DNA of 64,000 bases from WHTI01 sp963756365 (GTDB lineage Bacteria > Actinomycetota > CADDZG01 > WHSQ01). Below are positions 55,026 through 63,914 of the stretch, in pieces. The stretch is taken from positions 1,364,001 to 1,428,000 of the forward strand of contig CAVWNF010000003.1 of assembly GCA_963756365.1 (NCBI GenBank). The letters run 5' to 3'. A program made the position numbers and the translations under genes. Each line of letters begins with the position of its first letter. The first letter of the stretch is position 1. The notes under the pieces are model-generated. The model had not been told where the DNA came from, made no database searches, and saw only the letters and a program-made list of their open reading frames with translations.

Positions 55026-57295
55026 CAATACTCCTGAGATCCGGCGTCCCATACGGGAGGCTTGCAACTGGGAACCCCGCCGTTCAGCGGGTTGTTGTCG
55101 GTGATGTAGTAGCCGCCGCCACAGACGTCCACCATCCAGCCCGTCAGCAAGAAGTGCGCTTCCTGCCACGAGGCGGCAGGTTCACTGCGTGGGTGTCCGT
55201 GAGGGTCACCACCCTGCGATGGGGGGAGATTGCCGTTCGGCGGGGTCACGTTGCCGCTGTCCCAGTACACGAGCGTCGAGCCCTGCAACGGGTAGGTGGC
55301 ACCTGAACTCCAGTATGGGTTCATCGCCCAGTGCCTCCCCTCGGCGAGCCCCGGCATGATCGCCGCTCCGATCGTGCGCGCCTCGACCTCGGCCGCGTGG
55401 TTAGTCACCTGGTGGTCGCTGAACGCGGCCTGGAGCATGATCTCGTGCGCCGGTGTGTTGGGGTACGGATCGCTCGTCATGTGAGCCGCGTAGCCGTTCG
55501 CCTCGCCTCGGTCCCACAGCATCTGAAGCAGCGCGAAACCAAGTTGGCGCTCCATCGGCTCGCGATAGCTCTCGTAGTACGGGACCGCGTAGGCGGGGAT
55601 GTCCGCTTCGAGGGCCAACTCGCCTTCCCAGTCGACGCTGCGATTGAGCAGGGTCGAGTAGTTCATGCCCGGGACCCCGAGGATGCCACGCGAGAAGTCG
55701 GGAGCGATCGCCATCAACGATCCACCCATGATCCCGCCCTGGCTGTTGCCGTCGTAGTACGCCTGGGTCGTTTCACCCGGCTCCGAGGTGTTCACGAGCG
55801 ACTCACCGTCGGCGTTCTGGAACGCAGGATCTGTTGCGAATCCGTCCGGGTGCACACCCGCACGTCCCACGAACAGGAAGTTGAGGAAGCCCTGCTGGGC
55901 CCTATCCGGGAGCGATGGGAACTGCGAGATGTCGGTGAGGATCGCCGCGACCGTCGGGAGGTCGGGAGTGGACATCCCCCACCAGTCAGCCGCACAACCG
56001 AGGAACGGTCCGTTCCTGCGTGGTGACTTGATGTCACCGATCTGGCCCTTGTCACCCAGGAGTCCGTGTCCGTAGAGGATCACGTTGTTCGCCTCGTCGT
56101 TCAGAGGTACATCACAGACGAACGGGACCCGGACCGTGGACTCGACGGGGTTCTGGTCCGGGAGGCCGTCGAGGTCGAGGTCGAGCAGGCGCGACCCGGG
56201 AGCCGGAGCGTCGGCCGGAAGTTGATTGCCCCGAACGTGGCCCTCGGTCTGCTGGATGCGATCCATGAAGTTCGGAACCGTCACCCGTCCGGTCACCCGT
56301 CGCAGTTGGAGGGTGTGCTCGACGCCGAAGGCATCGGTCCACGAATCGCTCCGGTTCTCGGTCTTGTCGACGACGAACTCAGGAGAGTCCCCTTCGACCA
56401 CGAGGTCGGCAAGGTTCGTGTCTCCAAGTTGCCCGAAGGCAACGTCCCGCATGTGCAGCACCCGCTCGGAGAGGTTCCTCTCGCTCGCGACCGTGAAGTC
56501 CCACGCGAGGTAGAGCTCGTCCTTAGCGATCCCCGCGCCCTCGAGCGCCGGGAAGATGTCGGCGTCGTAGTGCGCCTGTCGGGTGGCGTCGGCGGCCGTT
56601 CCGTCGATGTAAGACTCGAACGCCGAGCCGGTGGCGATGCTCGACCCGGAGGCGTCTTTGAGGTTCCTCAGGGCCACGATGAATCGGGTGCCCTCATCGA
56701 AGTTGCGGGCCGGACGCAGGATGAGCACCTGACGCCCAGCCTCGACCGCACCGGGGTGCTGATCGAGTTCGGACCAGAACGGGTGGCGTTCCCCGGTCTC
56801 GGCGTTGATGATCACGATCGGGGCGTCGGGGGCCTGGTACAGATCGATGTCGGCGATCTGGTCTCGGTGATCGAAGTAGCCCTGCTCGTTCACCCCGACC
56901 TCACTGTGAGGTCTCTCTGACGTGCCCCAGGTCTGGTGGAGGTCTATCCCCGGAACGTAGGTCATCACCATCGAGCCGGGCGAGAAACCATCGTTCCGAT
57001 TCCACTCGGTCGGGTCAACCGGCTTGCCTTCCCCACCCTGGGTGAACTCTGCACCGTTACGCGGCATCGCCGCAGGGCTGAAGTTGATCCGCTTCCCGGT
57101 ATCGGTGCTGGCATCCGAGGTCGTGTACACGTCATTCGGGAACGGGAAGAGGCACAACGACGGGTCGAGTGGGTCACACCCGATGTTGCTCGGGACCGGC
57201 GAGTCCGGGCCCAGGATGTCTGCCGAGGCCGGTAGCCCCGAGATCGCGAGTAGCCCCACCACGAGCGCGGCGGTCAGTCTGAGTACGCGTAGCAA
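55025..57295 (-). CDS. Large secreted alpha/beta-hydrolase, lipase-like
   Basis: This 756-residue protein has a signal peptide (LRLTAALVVGLLAISGLPASA). The N-terminal part opens PSNIGCDPLDPSLCLFPFPNDVYT, as in bacterial virulence-factor lipase N-terminal domains. Later come ILYGHGLLGD (oxyanion hole) and DGNSQGGIMGG, a G-x-S-x-G nucleophile elbow. It is probably an extracellular lipase or esterase. It begins a two-gene operon with the companion protein at 53295-55025. The catalytic acid and His are not pinned down. Confidence 0.75.
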   Translation of the reverse strand: MLRVLRLTAALVVGLLAISGLPASADILGPDSPVPSNIGCDPLDPSLCLFPFPNDVYTTSDASTDTGKRINFSPAAMPRNGAEFTQGGEGKPVDPTEWNRNDGFSPGSMVMTYVPGIDLHQTWGTSERPHSEVGVNEQGYFDHRDQIADIDLYQAPDAPIVIINAETGERHPFWSELDQHPGAVEAGRQVLILRPARNFDEGTRFIVALRNLKDASGSSIATGSAFESYIDGTAADATRQAHYDADIFPALEGAGIAKDELYLAWDFTVASERNLSERVLHMRDVAFGQLGDTNLADLVVEGDSPEFVVDKTENRSDSWTDAFGVEHTLQLRRVTGRVTVPNFMDRIQQTEGHVRGNQLPADAPAPGSRLLDLDLDGLPDQNPVESTVRVPFVCDVPLNDEANNVILYGHGLLGDKGQIGDIKSPRRNGPFLGCAADWWGMSTPDLPTVAAILTDISQFPSLPDRAQQGFLNFLFVGRAGVHPDGFATDPAFQNADGESLVNTSEPGETTQAYYDGNSQGGIMGGSLMAIAPDFSRGILGVPGMNYSTLLNRSVDWEGELALEADIPAYAVPYYESYREPMERQLGFALLQMLWDRGEANGYAAHMTSDPYPNTPAHEIMLQAAFSDHQVTNHAAEVEARTIGAAIMPGLAEGRHWAMNPYWSSGATYPLQGSTLVYWDSGNVTPPNGNLPPSQGGDPHGHPRSEPAASWQEAHFLLTGWMVDVCGGGYYITDNNPLNGGVPSCKPPVWDAGSQEY

Positions 57296-57421
57296 GATGG
57301 CCCCCCAAGTCAGATGTGCTCACGGACGCCGCCTAGCGGGCAACGTTGGGGACATCATTCGCCCATTACGGGCGAATCCCTCTTTTCGGACATGCTTCGG
57401 GACCGTGACTATGCTCGGTCG

Positions 57422-58228
57422 GTGCCGCTATCCCCGTCCTGCATCGACATCCTCGAGTGCCCGCTGTGCGCCGGCGGCCTGGCAGGCGAGGGCGGTTCGC
57501 TGATCTGTCCTCAAGGGCACACCTTCGACATCGCTCGATCCGGATACGTGAACCTGGCCCCCAATTCATCTATCCCCGGAGATAGCCAGGAGATGGTTGC
57601 AGCCCGCCATCGCTTCCTGAGTGCCGGTCACTTCGCTCCCCTACTCGAAGCCGTGATGGCGTCGGCCGCGCAACCTCCCGGTGTTGTCCTCGAGGTCGGT
57701 TCCGGCACCGGCTACTACCTCGACGGCGTCCGGGGGGAGCGGCCCGGTCTGGGACTCGACGTCTCGAAGCACGCCACGAGGAGAGCCTCGTCCGCGTACC
57801 CGGGGTGCTCCTTCGCAGTCGCCGACATCCGCGAGCGCATCCCGGTGGCCACCGGCAGCGTCGCCGTCCTCCTCGATGTGTTCGCACCCAGGAACCCTTC
57901 CGAGTTCGCTCGCGCGGTCAGACCCGGTGGAACGCTGGTCGTGGCTGTCCCGGGGGCCGGGCATCTCGGTGGGCTGATCGCCGAACTAGGGATGCTGGAG
58001 GTCCCCAGCGGCAAGACCGACGCGGTGATCGGTGCAGTGGCACCGCACTTCGAGCTCGCGGAGCGAACCGCCCTCCGGTTCGAGATGGTTCTCGGTCCAG
58101 AGGACCTCTCGGATCTCGTCGGGATGGGGCCGAGCGCCCATCACCCGAAACGTGGCGCCACCGTGCCGGATGGGCCGACGCGCGTTGAGGCAGAGATCGA
58201 GGTACTCAGCTTCGCAAGATCGCCGTAA
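57422..58228 (+). CDS. 23S rRNA guanine-N1-methyltransferase-like (RlmA family) protein
   Basis: The GTG at 57422 lies just after a TATGCT -10-like motif, suggesting a leaderless transcript; 268 residues. A zinc site, Cys13-Cys16-Cys28-His32 (CPLC...CPQGH), and the SAM motif VLEVGSGTGYY match RlmA, which methylates guanine 745/748 of 23S rRNA. ARSGYVNLAPN and the C-terminal MGPSAHH are typical too. Closely related members confer macrolide resistance in producers; whether that applies here is unknown. Confidence 0.85.
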   Translation: MPLSPSCIDILECPLCAGGLAGEGGSLICPQGHTFDIARSGYVNLAPNSSIPGDSQEMVAARHRFLSAGHFAPLLEAVMASAAQPPGVVLEVGSGTGYYLDGVRGERPGLGLDVSKHATRRASSAYPGCSFAVADIRERIPVATGSVAVLLDVFAPRNPSEFARAVRPGGTLVVAVPGAGHLGGLIAELGMLEVPSGKTDAVIGAVAPHFELAERTALRFEMVLGPEDLSDLVGMGPSAHHPKRGATVPDGPTRVEAEIEVLSFARSP

Positions 58229-58232
58229 CCGG

Positions 58233-58640
58233 TCACTCGGCGCGGCGGATGCCGATCACGGGGATGACCCGATCTGTCTTCTGCTCGTACTCGGCGAACC
58301 CCGGATACCGAGATGCCTGGATCCCGTAGAGACGATCCCGCTCGCTCCGGTCTGTTTCGAACGCGATACCAGAGAAGGTCTCGGTGCCCACCTCGACGGT
58401 GACCTCTGGGGTTGCAGCGACATTGCGATACCAATCGGGGTGGGAGGGGTGGCCGCCCTTGGACGCGATCACGTAGAGCACGCCGTCCTCCTCGAGATAC
58501 ATCATCGGGTTAACCCGCTCCTCGCCCGACTTCGCCCCCCGGGAATGAAGGAGTAGCAGCGGGGCGCCCTCGAAGTTGCCTCCGACCTTGCCCTCGTTAG
58601 CCCGGAACTCCTCGATGATCTTGGTGTTGTAGTCGGCCAC
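58233..58640 (-). CDS. Deazaflavin (F420)-dependent nitroreductase-family protein
   Basis: This 135-residue protein is of the DDN-like split beta-barrel family: NEGKVGGNFEGAPLLLLHSRGAKSGEERVNPMMY, then IASKGGHPSHPDWYRNVAATPEVTVEVG. These enzymes use reduced F420 in actinobacteria to reduce diverse substrates. It is alone and lies tail to tail with the methyltransferase 4 nt away. The substrate is unknown. Confidence 0.9.
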   Translation of the reverse strand: MADYNTKIIEEFRANEGKVGGNFEGAPLLLLHSRGAKSGEERVNPMMYLEEDGVLYVIASKGGHPSHPDWYRNVAATPEVTVEVGTETFSGIAFETDRSERDRLYGIQASRYPGFAEYEQKTDRVIPVIGIRRAE

Positions 58641-58720
58641 TGGTTGTTCCCCTCACTCGTCTGCGTTACTCGTTCAACCTGGGAGCAGGGCTGTCACTTC
58701 CCGGGGGTACGCTGCCCACC

Positions 58721-59455
58721 ATGAGCGACATCGCCGATCTGTATGACGAGTTGAGGCTGGACATCGCGGCCCAGGTCGAACACCTGGACGACAGCGCTCT
58801 GAGCGCGCCCGTTCCCGCGACGCCGAACTGGAGCATCAGAGACATCGTGGTGCACCTCTCGGCCGACGCCGAGTGCGCTTTGGTCGGCGACTTCCCATCC
58901 GAGTTCTTCGCCAACTTCGGTGACGAGAGCGTAGTGGGAGCGCTCAACGACTGGACCGGCGGCCAACTGCGCTCACGGACAGACCTGAGTGTGACCGAGG
59001 CTCTCGAGCGGTGGGCCGAGGCGACGCCGGAGCTTCTGAGCATGATGCGAGGTGAGGTGCCGTGGCCCGATGGGGTGCCCATGTTCGGCGAGCGGGTGAT
59101 GCTCACCGATGCATGCGTCCATCGTCACGACATCAACGGGGCGCTCGGCATCACCGGGGACCGTGACAGCGCCCAGGTCAAGCTCGCGGCGAGCGGCTAC
59201 ATCGCCACGGTTGGGATGCGGTTGACGGGTGCCGGCATCGCGCCGCTCAGGTTCACGGACGGGACGAAAGAGTGGGTCGCCGGGACGGGAGAACCCGGTG
59301 CGAGCGTGACTGCGTCACGCTTCGAGTTCTTCAGGGCGCTATCGGGCCGTCGGGACCCCGACCAGATCAGGGCGTACGAGTGGGACGGAGAACCCGATCT
59401 ATACCTTCCCTACTTCTTCCCGTACGGGATGAGGCACGACGCGCTGATCGAGTAG
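58721..59455 (+). CDS. Maleylpyruvate isomerase N-terminal/DinB-family (thiol-dependent) protein
   Basis: This 244-residue protein has a DinB/MDMPI four-helix N-terminal domain: LDDSALSAPVPATPNWSIRDIVVHLSADAECAL, with the metal-binding His in VVHLS and a later HRHDI (VHRHDINGALG). These enzymes often use mycothiol in actinobacteria. The C-terminal part is typical of this family. It is single, divergent from the F420-type gene and convergent with the methyltransferase. Confidence 0.85.
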   Translation: MSDIADLYDELRLDIAAQVEHLDDSALSAPVPATPNWSIRDIVVHLSADAECALVGDFPSEFFANFGDESVVGALNDWTGGQLRSRTDLSVTEALERWAEATPELLSMMRGEVPWPDGVPMFGERVMLTDACVHRHDINGALGITGDRDSAQVKLAASGYIATVGMRLTGAGIAPLRFTDGTKEWVAGTGEPGASVTASRFEFFRALSGRRDPDQIRAYEWDGEPDLYLPYFFPYGMRHDALIE

Positions 59456-59461
59456 CTCTTG

Positions 59462-60091
59462 CTACTTCGTCGCGGTGCCCAGGATGTGAGGGGCGACGAT
59501 CCGGTCGATCGGACAGGTTGAGAACGTGAACCGCTCGATGTCCTCGATCACGAACCCGGCGTCGGTTATGGCGGCCTCGGTATCGCGAGAACAGTGACAC
59601 CCGGCCCCCACCCGAGGCCAGATCGTCCGATCCATGGCCCGCTGGAACTTCGCCAGCTTGCCCGTACCTCGTACGTGCTCGTAGAACCTCAGCTGGCCCG
59701 GATGCTTCAGAACGCGCGCTATCTCGCGCAGAGCAACGGCTTGGTCATCGACCGAGCAGAGGACGAGAGACGCGATCGCTGCGTCGAAAGAACCATCCGC
59801 TCCGGGAAGACGCTCCGCGGTGCCGTCGACGACCGTCACCGCGATAGGCGCGATCGCTGCCGCCTCCATCGCTCTCGCTCTCAGATAAGGCTCCGGTTCG
59901 ACCGCCACCACCTCGGTCACCGTGGACGGGTAGAAGGCAAAGTTCGGGCCCGGGCCACAGCCCACCTCGATCACCCTGCCGCTGAGTCCCTCGAGGAGAG
60001 CGACGCGATGCTCGGCCCCGCCCCGTGCAAGGTCTGCCTTGTTCAAGCGGGTATACAGACGTGCGAAGAGAGGGTGCTCGTGGCCCGACAT
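59462..60091 (-). CDS. SAM-dependent methyltransferase, class I
   Basis: The ATG at 60091, with GGAAGG 5 nt upstream, is chosen over the one at 60121; 209 residues. VIEVGCGPGPNFAFYP is the SAM motif I, followed by VAVEPEPYLR and RVLKHPGQLRFYEHVRG. It resembles the UbiE/methyltransferase-11 group and eukaryotic-type METTL7-like proteins. The methyl acceptor is unknown. It is divergent from the coiled-coil operon, with 52 nt between. Confidence 0.85.
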   Translation of the reverse strand: MSGHEHPLFARLYTRLNKADLARGGAEHRVALLEGLSGRVIEVGCGPGPNFAFYPSTVTEVVAVEPEPYLRARAMEAAAIAPIAVTVVDGTAERLPGADGSFDAAIASLVLCSVDDQAVALREIARVLKHPGQLRFYEHVRGTGKLAKFQRAMDRTIWPRVGAGCHCSRDTEAAITDAGFVIEDIERFTFSTCPIDRIVAPHILGTATK

Positions 60092-60143
60092 CTCGTCCTT
60101 CCATCGTGGTCGCCCTGTCACGATAAGACGTCAGAGGAGGATC

Positions 60144-60656
60144 TTGAGCCGCCGGAACTTGCTGGTCGTTTCCTTCGCCGCCCTCGCCATCGCCGCGGGG
60201 GTGGTCTCAGTGATGACCCTGCGGCCCCCGAAGGACCTGGCCGATCTCCAGGCTTCGGCCGATCGCGCGAGCGAGGGATCGGAGCGGATCACCGAGAACC
60301 TTCAACGATTGGCCGACAACCTAGAGGCCGGGGCCAGTCTTCCGGGTGATACCGAAGCGATCCATGCTCTGACCATCAAGCAGCAGGACTCGCTGGAGCG
60401 GTTGGCCGACCTCTTGGAGCAGCAACTCGACAGCATCGCCGCCAGCGCTCAGGCCCTCGAAGACACGCAAACCTCCACGGATGAGCTTGCCGAACTCAGC
60501 GAAGCCCAAGCCGCGATCCTCCAACGGGCGGTAGCTGCCCTCGAAGATCTGAAGTCGTTCGCCGCCTCGGCCGCTCGACTGTCCGCGGAGGTGGCTACAT
60601 CGGCCCGTTACGGCGCGCGCCTTGCGATCGATTCACAGGAAGCGTTCGGGCCGTGA
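60144..60656 (+). CDS. Coiled-coil membrane protein A (first gene of five-gene operon)
   Basis: It starts at a TTG (60144) after GAGGAGG; 170 residues. One N-terminal membrane helix (about 6-26) is followed by a long extracytoplasmic helix, rich in Ala, Leu, Asp and Gln, at about 31-165. The motif LTIKQQ (76-81), then DSLERLADLLEQQLD, recurs in proteins D and E. No enzyme motif and no homolog I recognise. First of five ATGA/GTGA-coupled genes. Confidence 0.65.
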   Translation: MSRRNLLVVSFAALAIAAGVVSVMTLRPPKDLADLQASADRASEGSERITENLQRLADNLEAGASLPGDTEAIHALTIKQQDSLERLADLLEQQLDSIAASAQALEDTQTSTDELAELSEAQAAILQRAVAALEDLKSFAASAARLSAEVATSARYGARLAIDSQEAFGP

Positions 60657-61153
60657 ACAGGATCGTTGCGTGGTCGATCGTCATAGTCACGGCGGTGGCC
60701 GCCGTGGGAGGAACGGTTGCCATGGTGACCTCCTTCAGCCTTCGGGGACAGGCTCACGCCACGCTCGAAGGCCAGCTCCGGCTTTACGAAGCACGCCTGC
60801 GGGTCGCCGAGGCTCAGGACGCTCTTGGAGAGACGGACATCGAAGACGCGCTGGCGGGAGCGCGCTCCGCCAACGAGGCGGCCGAGAGGGTGCACGCGGT
60901 GACGAAGAACATCGCCGCATCCCTCGAACCCACTACATCAACCGCGAGGGTCATCGCACGTGCCGCTGCCCGTGGCCTTCGGGGCGCCCGCTTCGCTCGC
61001 AGGCAGACGGAGCTCGCCTCCCAGTTGCTAGCGGCGATCTCCTCCTACCAGTCGGCCGCCCGGGGCTACTCGATCGCAACGAATCGAGCGCTCGAGGACA
61101 TCCTCGATGCCCTTCGCCGGACCAACGAGAACTTCCCAGGGACGTTCCCGTGA
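60653..61153 (+). CDS. Coiled-coil membrane protein B
   Basis: This 166-residue protein overlaps gene A by 4 nt. One N-terminal membrane helix (about 5-29) precedes an Ala/Arg-rich helical domain (about 34-160) with LRLYEARLRVAEAQDALGETDIEDALAGA. It ends, like C and D, in Pro. It has no recognisable motif. The GTGA overlap with gene C keeps it in the same unit. Confidence 0.65.
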   Translation: MNRIVAWSIVIVTAVAAVGGTVAMVTSFSLRGQAHATLEGQLRLYEARLRVAEAQDALGETDIEDALAGARSANEAAERVHAVTKNIAASLEPTTSTARVIARAAARGLRGARFARRQTELASQLLAAISSYQSAARGYSIATNRALEDILDALRRTNENFPGTFP

Positions 61154-61636
61154 GCGCTCGGATGAAGCTCGTCGCAACGATGCTGCTCGCAGCGGCCACT
61201 CTGCAGATGGCGGCTGCATGGGGGTTCCAGTCGGAGGCAGCGGACGCCCTAGAGGCTGGCGTTGCATTGTCGCACGCGCGATCCGAGCGGTGGTGCCTCT
61301 GCGCCAACGTCGATCTCCGACTATGAAGCGATCCTCGACTCTCTCGACGAGTCGATCGCGCTAAGGGCGGAGATCGACAGCACGCTCGGTGATGTCGAGC
61401 TGATCATCGACAGCCTCTCGCAACGCTCGACCGACGCTCGTGCCACGGCTGCAAGCTCTCGCGCAGAGCTAGCCGCAATCGCACGCGTTCTCTCCGCGGC
61501 GGTCGGATCATCCCGCTCGGCGTTCGACGATCTCGACGCACTGGAGGGCGTACTCGGAACCTCGGCGGACCTTGCCCGCCTGATCGCTGATGAATTGAAG
61601 GAGCTCGACAGGCGACTCGGGCCCACGGTGCCATGA
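61150..61636 (+). CDS. Coiled-coil membrane/secreted protein C (one frameshift)
   Basis: GTG 61150 overlaps gene B by 4 nt; repaired, 161 residues. The N-terminus is a hydrophobic signal or anchor (about 6-24). Then comes a Ser/Asp/Leu-rich helix (SDYEAILDSLDESIALRAEIDS, ADLARLIADELKELDRRL). As printed, one extra base near 61280 shifts the frame; removal gives ALSHADPSGGASAPTSISDYE. Ends in VP. No recognised function. Confidence 0.6.
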
Positions 61637-62193
61637 GGCTGTCGTTGATGAAGCTCCGAGCCCCAGGTTCCCTCGCCCGTCGCGGTATCTCGATCGCTCT
61701 GTCCGTCGCGTTCCTGGCGATCGGCGTCGGCATCGGTGGGGGCGTCCCACGATCACTACATGACCTCGCGTCCCGAACCGGAGCGGCGGCGGACAATGCG
61801 GAGATCGCTGCCGAGAACACATCCATAGCCGTCCGGGATACGGAGGCCGTGGCCCAGATAGCCGAGAGCGTCCGGTCCCAACTCAGATCCAGCGAACGGA
61901 TGCTGACAACGCAGCAAGAGATCGAGGGCCTCACATCCCAGAACCTCGGTCACTCCAAAGAGCTGGCCGAAGTGATCGAGGACATAAGGGTGGCGCTCGT
62001 CGACCTCAAGGAACGGCTCGGAAGGTTGTCATCCCTGTCCCGAAAGAGCGGGACGAGTGCGGAGCGAACGGCGAGCTCAGCCGCCGATCTCAAGGACACG
62101 CTCGACAGGTTGGCCGCACGATTCGAGCGCGTGGTGGAGGAGAGCATCGAACTGAACCGGAAGGCCAACGCCTACGAGGAGATCACCCCATGA
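61633..62193 (+). CDS. Coiled-coil membrane protein D
   Basis: This 186-residue protein overlaps gene C by 4 nt (ATGA). An N-terminal basic segment and one membrane helix (about 19-38) precede a long helix (about 40-180). The motif LTTQQ (91-95) and LTSQN (100-104) echo those in A and E. Later heptads (DLKERLGRLSSLSRK, DTLDRLAARFERVVEE) look like a coiled coil. Ends in TP. No enzymatic motif. Confidence 0.65.
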   Translation: MRLSLMKLRAPGSLARRGISIALSVAFLAIGVGIGGGVPRSLHDLASRTGAAADNAEIAAENTSIAVRDTEAVAQIAESVRSQLRSSERMLTTQQEIEGLTSQNLGHSKELAEVIEDIRVALVDLKERLGRLSSLSRKSGTSAERTASSAADLKDTLDRLAARFERVVEESIELNRKANAYEEITP

Positions 62194-62774
62194 GATGGAT
62201 CGCTCTCCCCTTGATAGCGGGGCTCTTCATGGCCGGCTCGGGATTCATGGACGCACTAGAGAGGACCACCGACGCGTCGGTCGCTCTTGCCGAGTCCTCT
62301 GAAGACGCCCCCCGCACGACAACCGAGGCGCGCGCCGAGGTCGGCTCACTCCCCCGCGTCGCAGACCTGACCAGCCAGCAGGCGGAGGCGTTCGACATCC
62401 TTGCCGATGCGCTCGAGACCTCGGCGACGCGCGTTGGTGCCCTCGACGCCTCGGTGGAAGATCAACTTGCCATCCTTGGATCGCTTGTCGATGACATCGA
62501 CGAGATCGACCCGTTCGTGACTTGCGTGGCCGAGCGCCTGAGATCTCTGGTCGCGACCTCTGTCCGCGGACCACAGCTGATATCTGCGATCTCGACGGTT
62601 CTCTCGGGGGTGGTCCACCAGCAAGACAGGTCGATCCGTCATCTGCGGAGCATCAACCGGAAGCTCACTGCTCTCGGCGTGATAGCGACCGCCACCGACG
62701 TTGAACCGCCTCCGCCCCCAGGTGAGCCGCCTTCGCCCGAGCCCGGGTCGCCCGGGGCCGGGTCGCCCTGCTAG
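62190..62774 (+). CDS. Coiled-coil membrane protein E with Pro-rich tail
   Basis: This 194-residue protein overlaps gene D by 4 nt (ATGA). A short N-terminal hydrophobic helix (about 3-20), a helical domain with LTSQQ (60-64) then AEAFDILADALETS, which echoes protein A, and a Pro/Gly-rich tail (PPPPPGEPPSPEPGSPGAGSPC) that ends with Cys. The tail might span the wall or bind a partner. Last gene of the operon; its end touches the convergent DJ-1-like gene. Confidence 0.65.
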   Translation: MRWIALPLIAGLFMAGSGFMDALERTTDASVALAESSEDAPRTTTEARAEVGSLPRVADLTSQQAEAFDILADALETSATRVGALDASVEDQLAILGSLVDDIDEIDPFVTCVAERLRSLVATSVRGPQLISAISTVLSGVVHQQDRSIRHLRSINRKLTALGVIATATDVEPPPPPGEPPSPEPGSPGAGSPC

Positions 62775-63391
62775 ATCGGTGGCTGCGGGTCGTACTGGAT
62801 CCCCTTCTTGACCTCACGAGCGCGGTCCTCGGAGGCCAACCGAACGATCAGGTGCAGCGCCATGTCGATCCCAGCGGACACGCCCGCGGCCGTGATCACA
62901 TCGCCCTCATCAACGAACCGGGCCTCGGGCATCGGTTCGATCGAGGGGTCGATGCCCGAGAGTTCCTCGAACGCGCTCCAGTAGGTCGTCGCCTTCCGGT
63001 TCTTCAACAGTCCCGCATCGGCAAGGACGAGTGCACCGGTGCAAACGCTCGTGGTGAGGGTCGCTCCATCGTGTACCGAACGGATCCACGCCCTGACATC
63101 GTCGTCGCCCAGCTGCGCTCGGGTACCGGACCCACCTGGATAGACGAGTACGTCGATCGCGGGGGCGTCGTCCCACGAATGATCGGCGAGCACCCGCAGT
63201 CCCTTCGCGCAACGGATAGGAACCGAGTTGTCCCTCGCTACCGTGAAGACCTCCACGTGGTCGTCGAACATGTGAGCCCAGTACGCGAGAACCTCCCATG
63301 GCCCAGCGAAGTCGAGTTCCTCGGCACCGTCGAACAACGCGATGCCGATCCTGATCGGCGAGGTTTCGCTGGTTCCCTCGCGGTCACTCAT
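62771..63391 (-). CDS. DJ-1/PfpI (isonitrile hydratase-like) family protein
   Basis: The ATG at 63391, with GGAG 5 nt upstream, begins MSDREGTSETSP; 206 residues. The nucleophile elbow TTSVCTGALVLADAG holds the family cysteine, and VLVYPGGSGTR the oxyanion region. These proteins include isonitrile hydratase and AraC-associated DJ-1 domains; no helix-turn-helix follows. The start overlaps the end of the GNAT gene by 8 nt, so the pair is coupled. Confidence 0.88.
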   Translation of the reverse strand: MSDREGTSETSPIRIGIALFDGAEELDFAGPWEVLAYWAHMFDDHVEVFTVARDNSVPIRCAKGLRVLADHSWDDAPAIDVLVYPGGSGTRAQLGDDDVRAWIRSVHDGATLTTSVCTGALVLADAGLLKNRKATTYWSAFEELSGIDPSIEPMPEARFVDEGDVITAAGVSAGIDMALHLIVRLASEDRAREVKKGIQYDPQPPI

Positions 63392-63914
63392 CGTCACTCC
63401 ATTCATCTCTCATGAGTCCCATGTAGACCCAATCGTGGTACTCGCCGTCCTGCCAGACGTGCTGCCTCAATCGTCCCTCTTCGATGAACCCTGCCTTGAG
63501 GTAAGACCTGATGGCGCGCTCGTTGTCGGCATTGACGGTCAGCCACACCCGCCTCATGTTCCGGTAGCGGAACGCGAACCTGAGCAGCAGGCCGACCGCT
63601 TCGCTTCCGAAGCCCTTGCCGAGGTACTCGTCCCCGTGGATGGCGATGCCGAACGAACAGGTCCGCGAGTGCTCGCTGAAGTGATGGAGCCCACAGTCAC
63701 CGATGACCTTCCCGTCGACCTCGATCACGAATGGCATCACAGTCCCGGTCTTGATGAACCCCTCCAACTCGTCCTGCACCTCCTTGCGCGTCCTAGGGGC
63801 AGGAGGATCGTCGTCGGCCAATACCCAGGTTCCGACATCGTTGTAGAACTCGGTCACCAGCTCGTAGTCGTCATCCTTGAGGGCACGGAGCGTGACCCTC
63901 TTGCCTTTAAGCAT
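63384..63914 (-). CDS. GNAT N-acetyltransferase (RimJ/RimL-like)
   Basis: This 176-residue protein is a full GNAT acetyltransferase of the RimJ/L type: KRVTLRALKDDDYELV, GDCGLHHFSEHSRTCSFGIAIHGDEYLGKGFGSEAVGLLLRFAF with the acetyl-CoA site GKGFGSEA, then LTVNADNERAIRSYLKAGFIEEG. GAGAGGG lies 6 nt before the ATG. It could acetylate ribosomal proteins or small amines; the target is unknown. The remaining 86 nt to the right edge holds no gene I can support. Confidence 0.92.
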   Translation of the reverse strand: MLKGKRVTLRALKDDDYELVTEFYNDVGTWVLADDDPPAPRTRKEVQDELEGFIKTGTVMPFVIEVDGKVIGDCGLHHFSEHSRTCSFGIAIHGDEYLGKGFGSEAVGLLLRFAFRYRNMRRVWLTVNADNERAIRSYLKAGFIEEGRLRQHVWQDGEYHDWVYMGLMRDEWSDDE

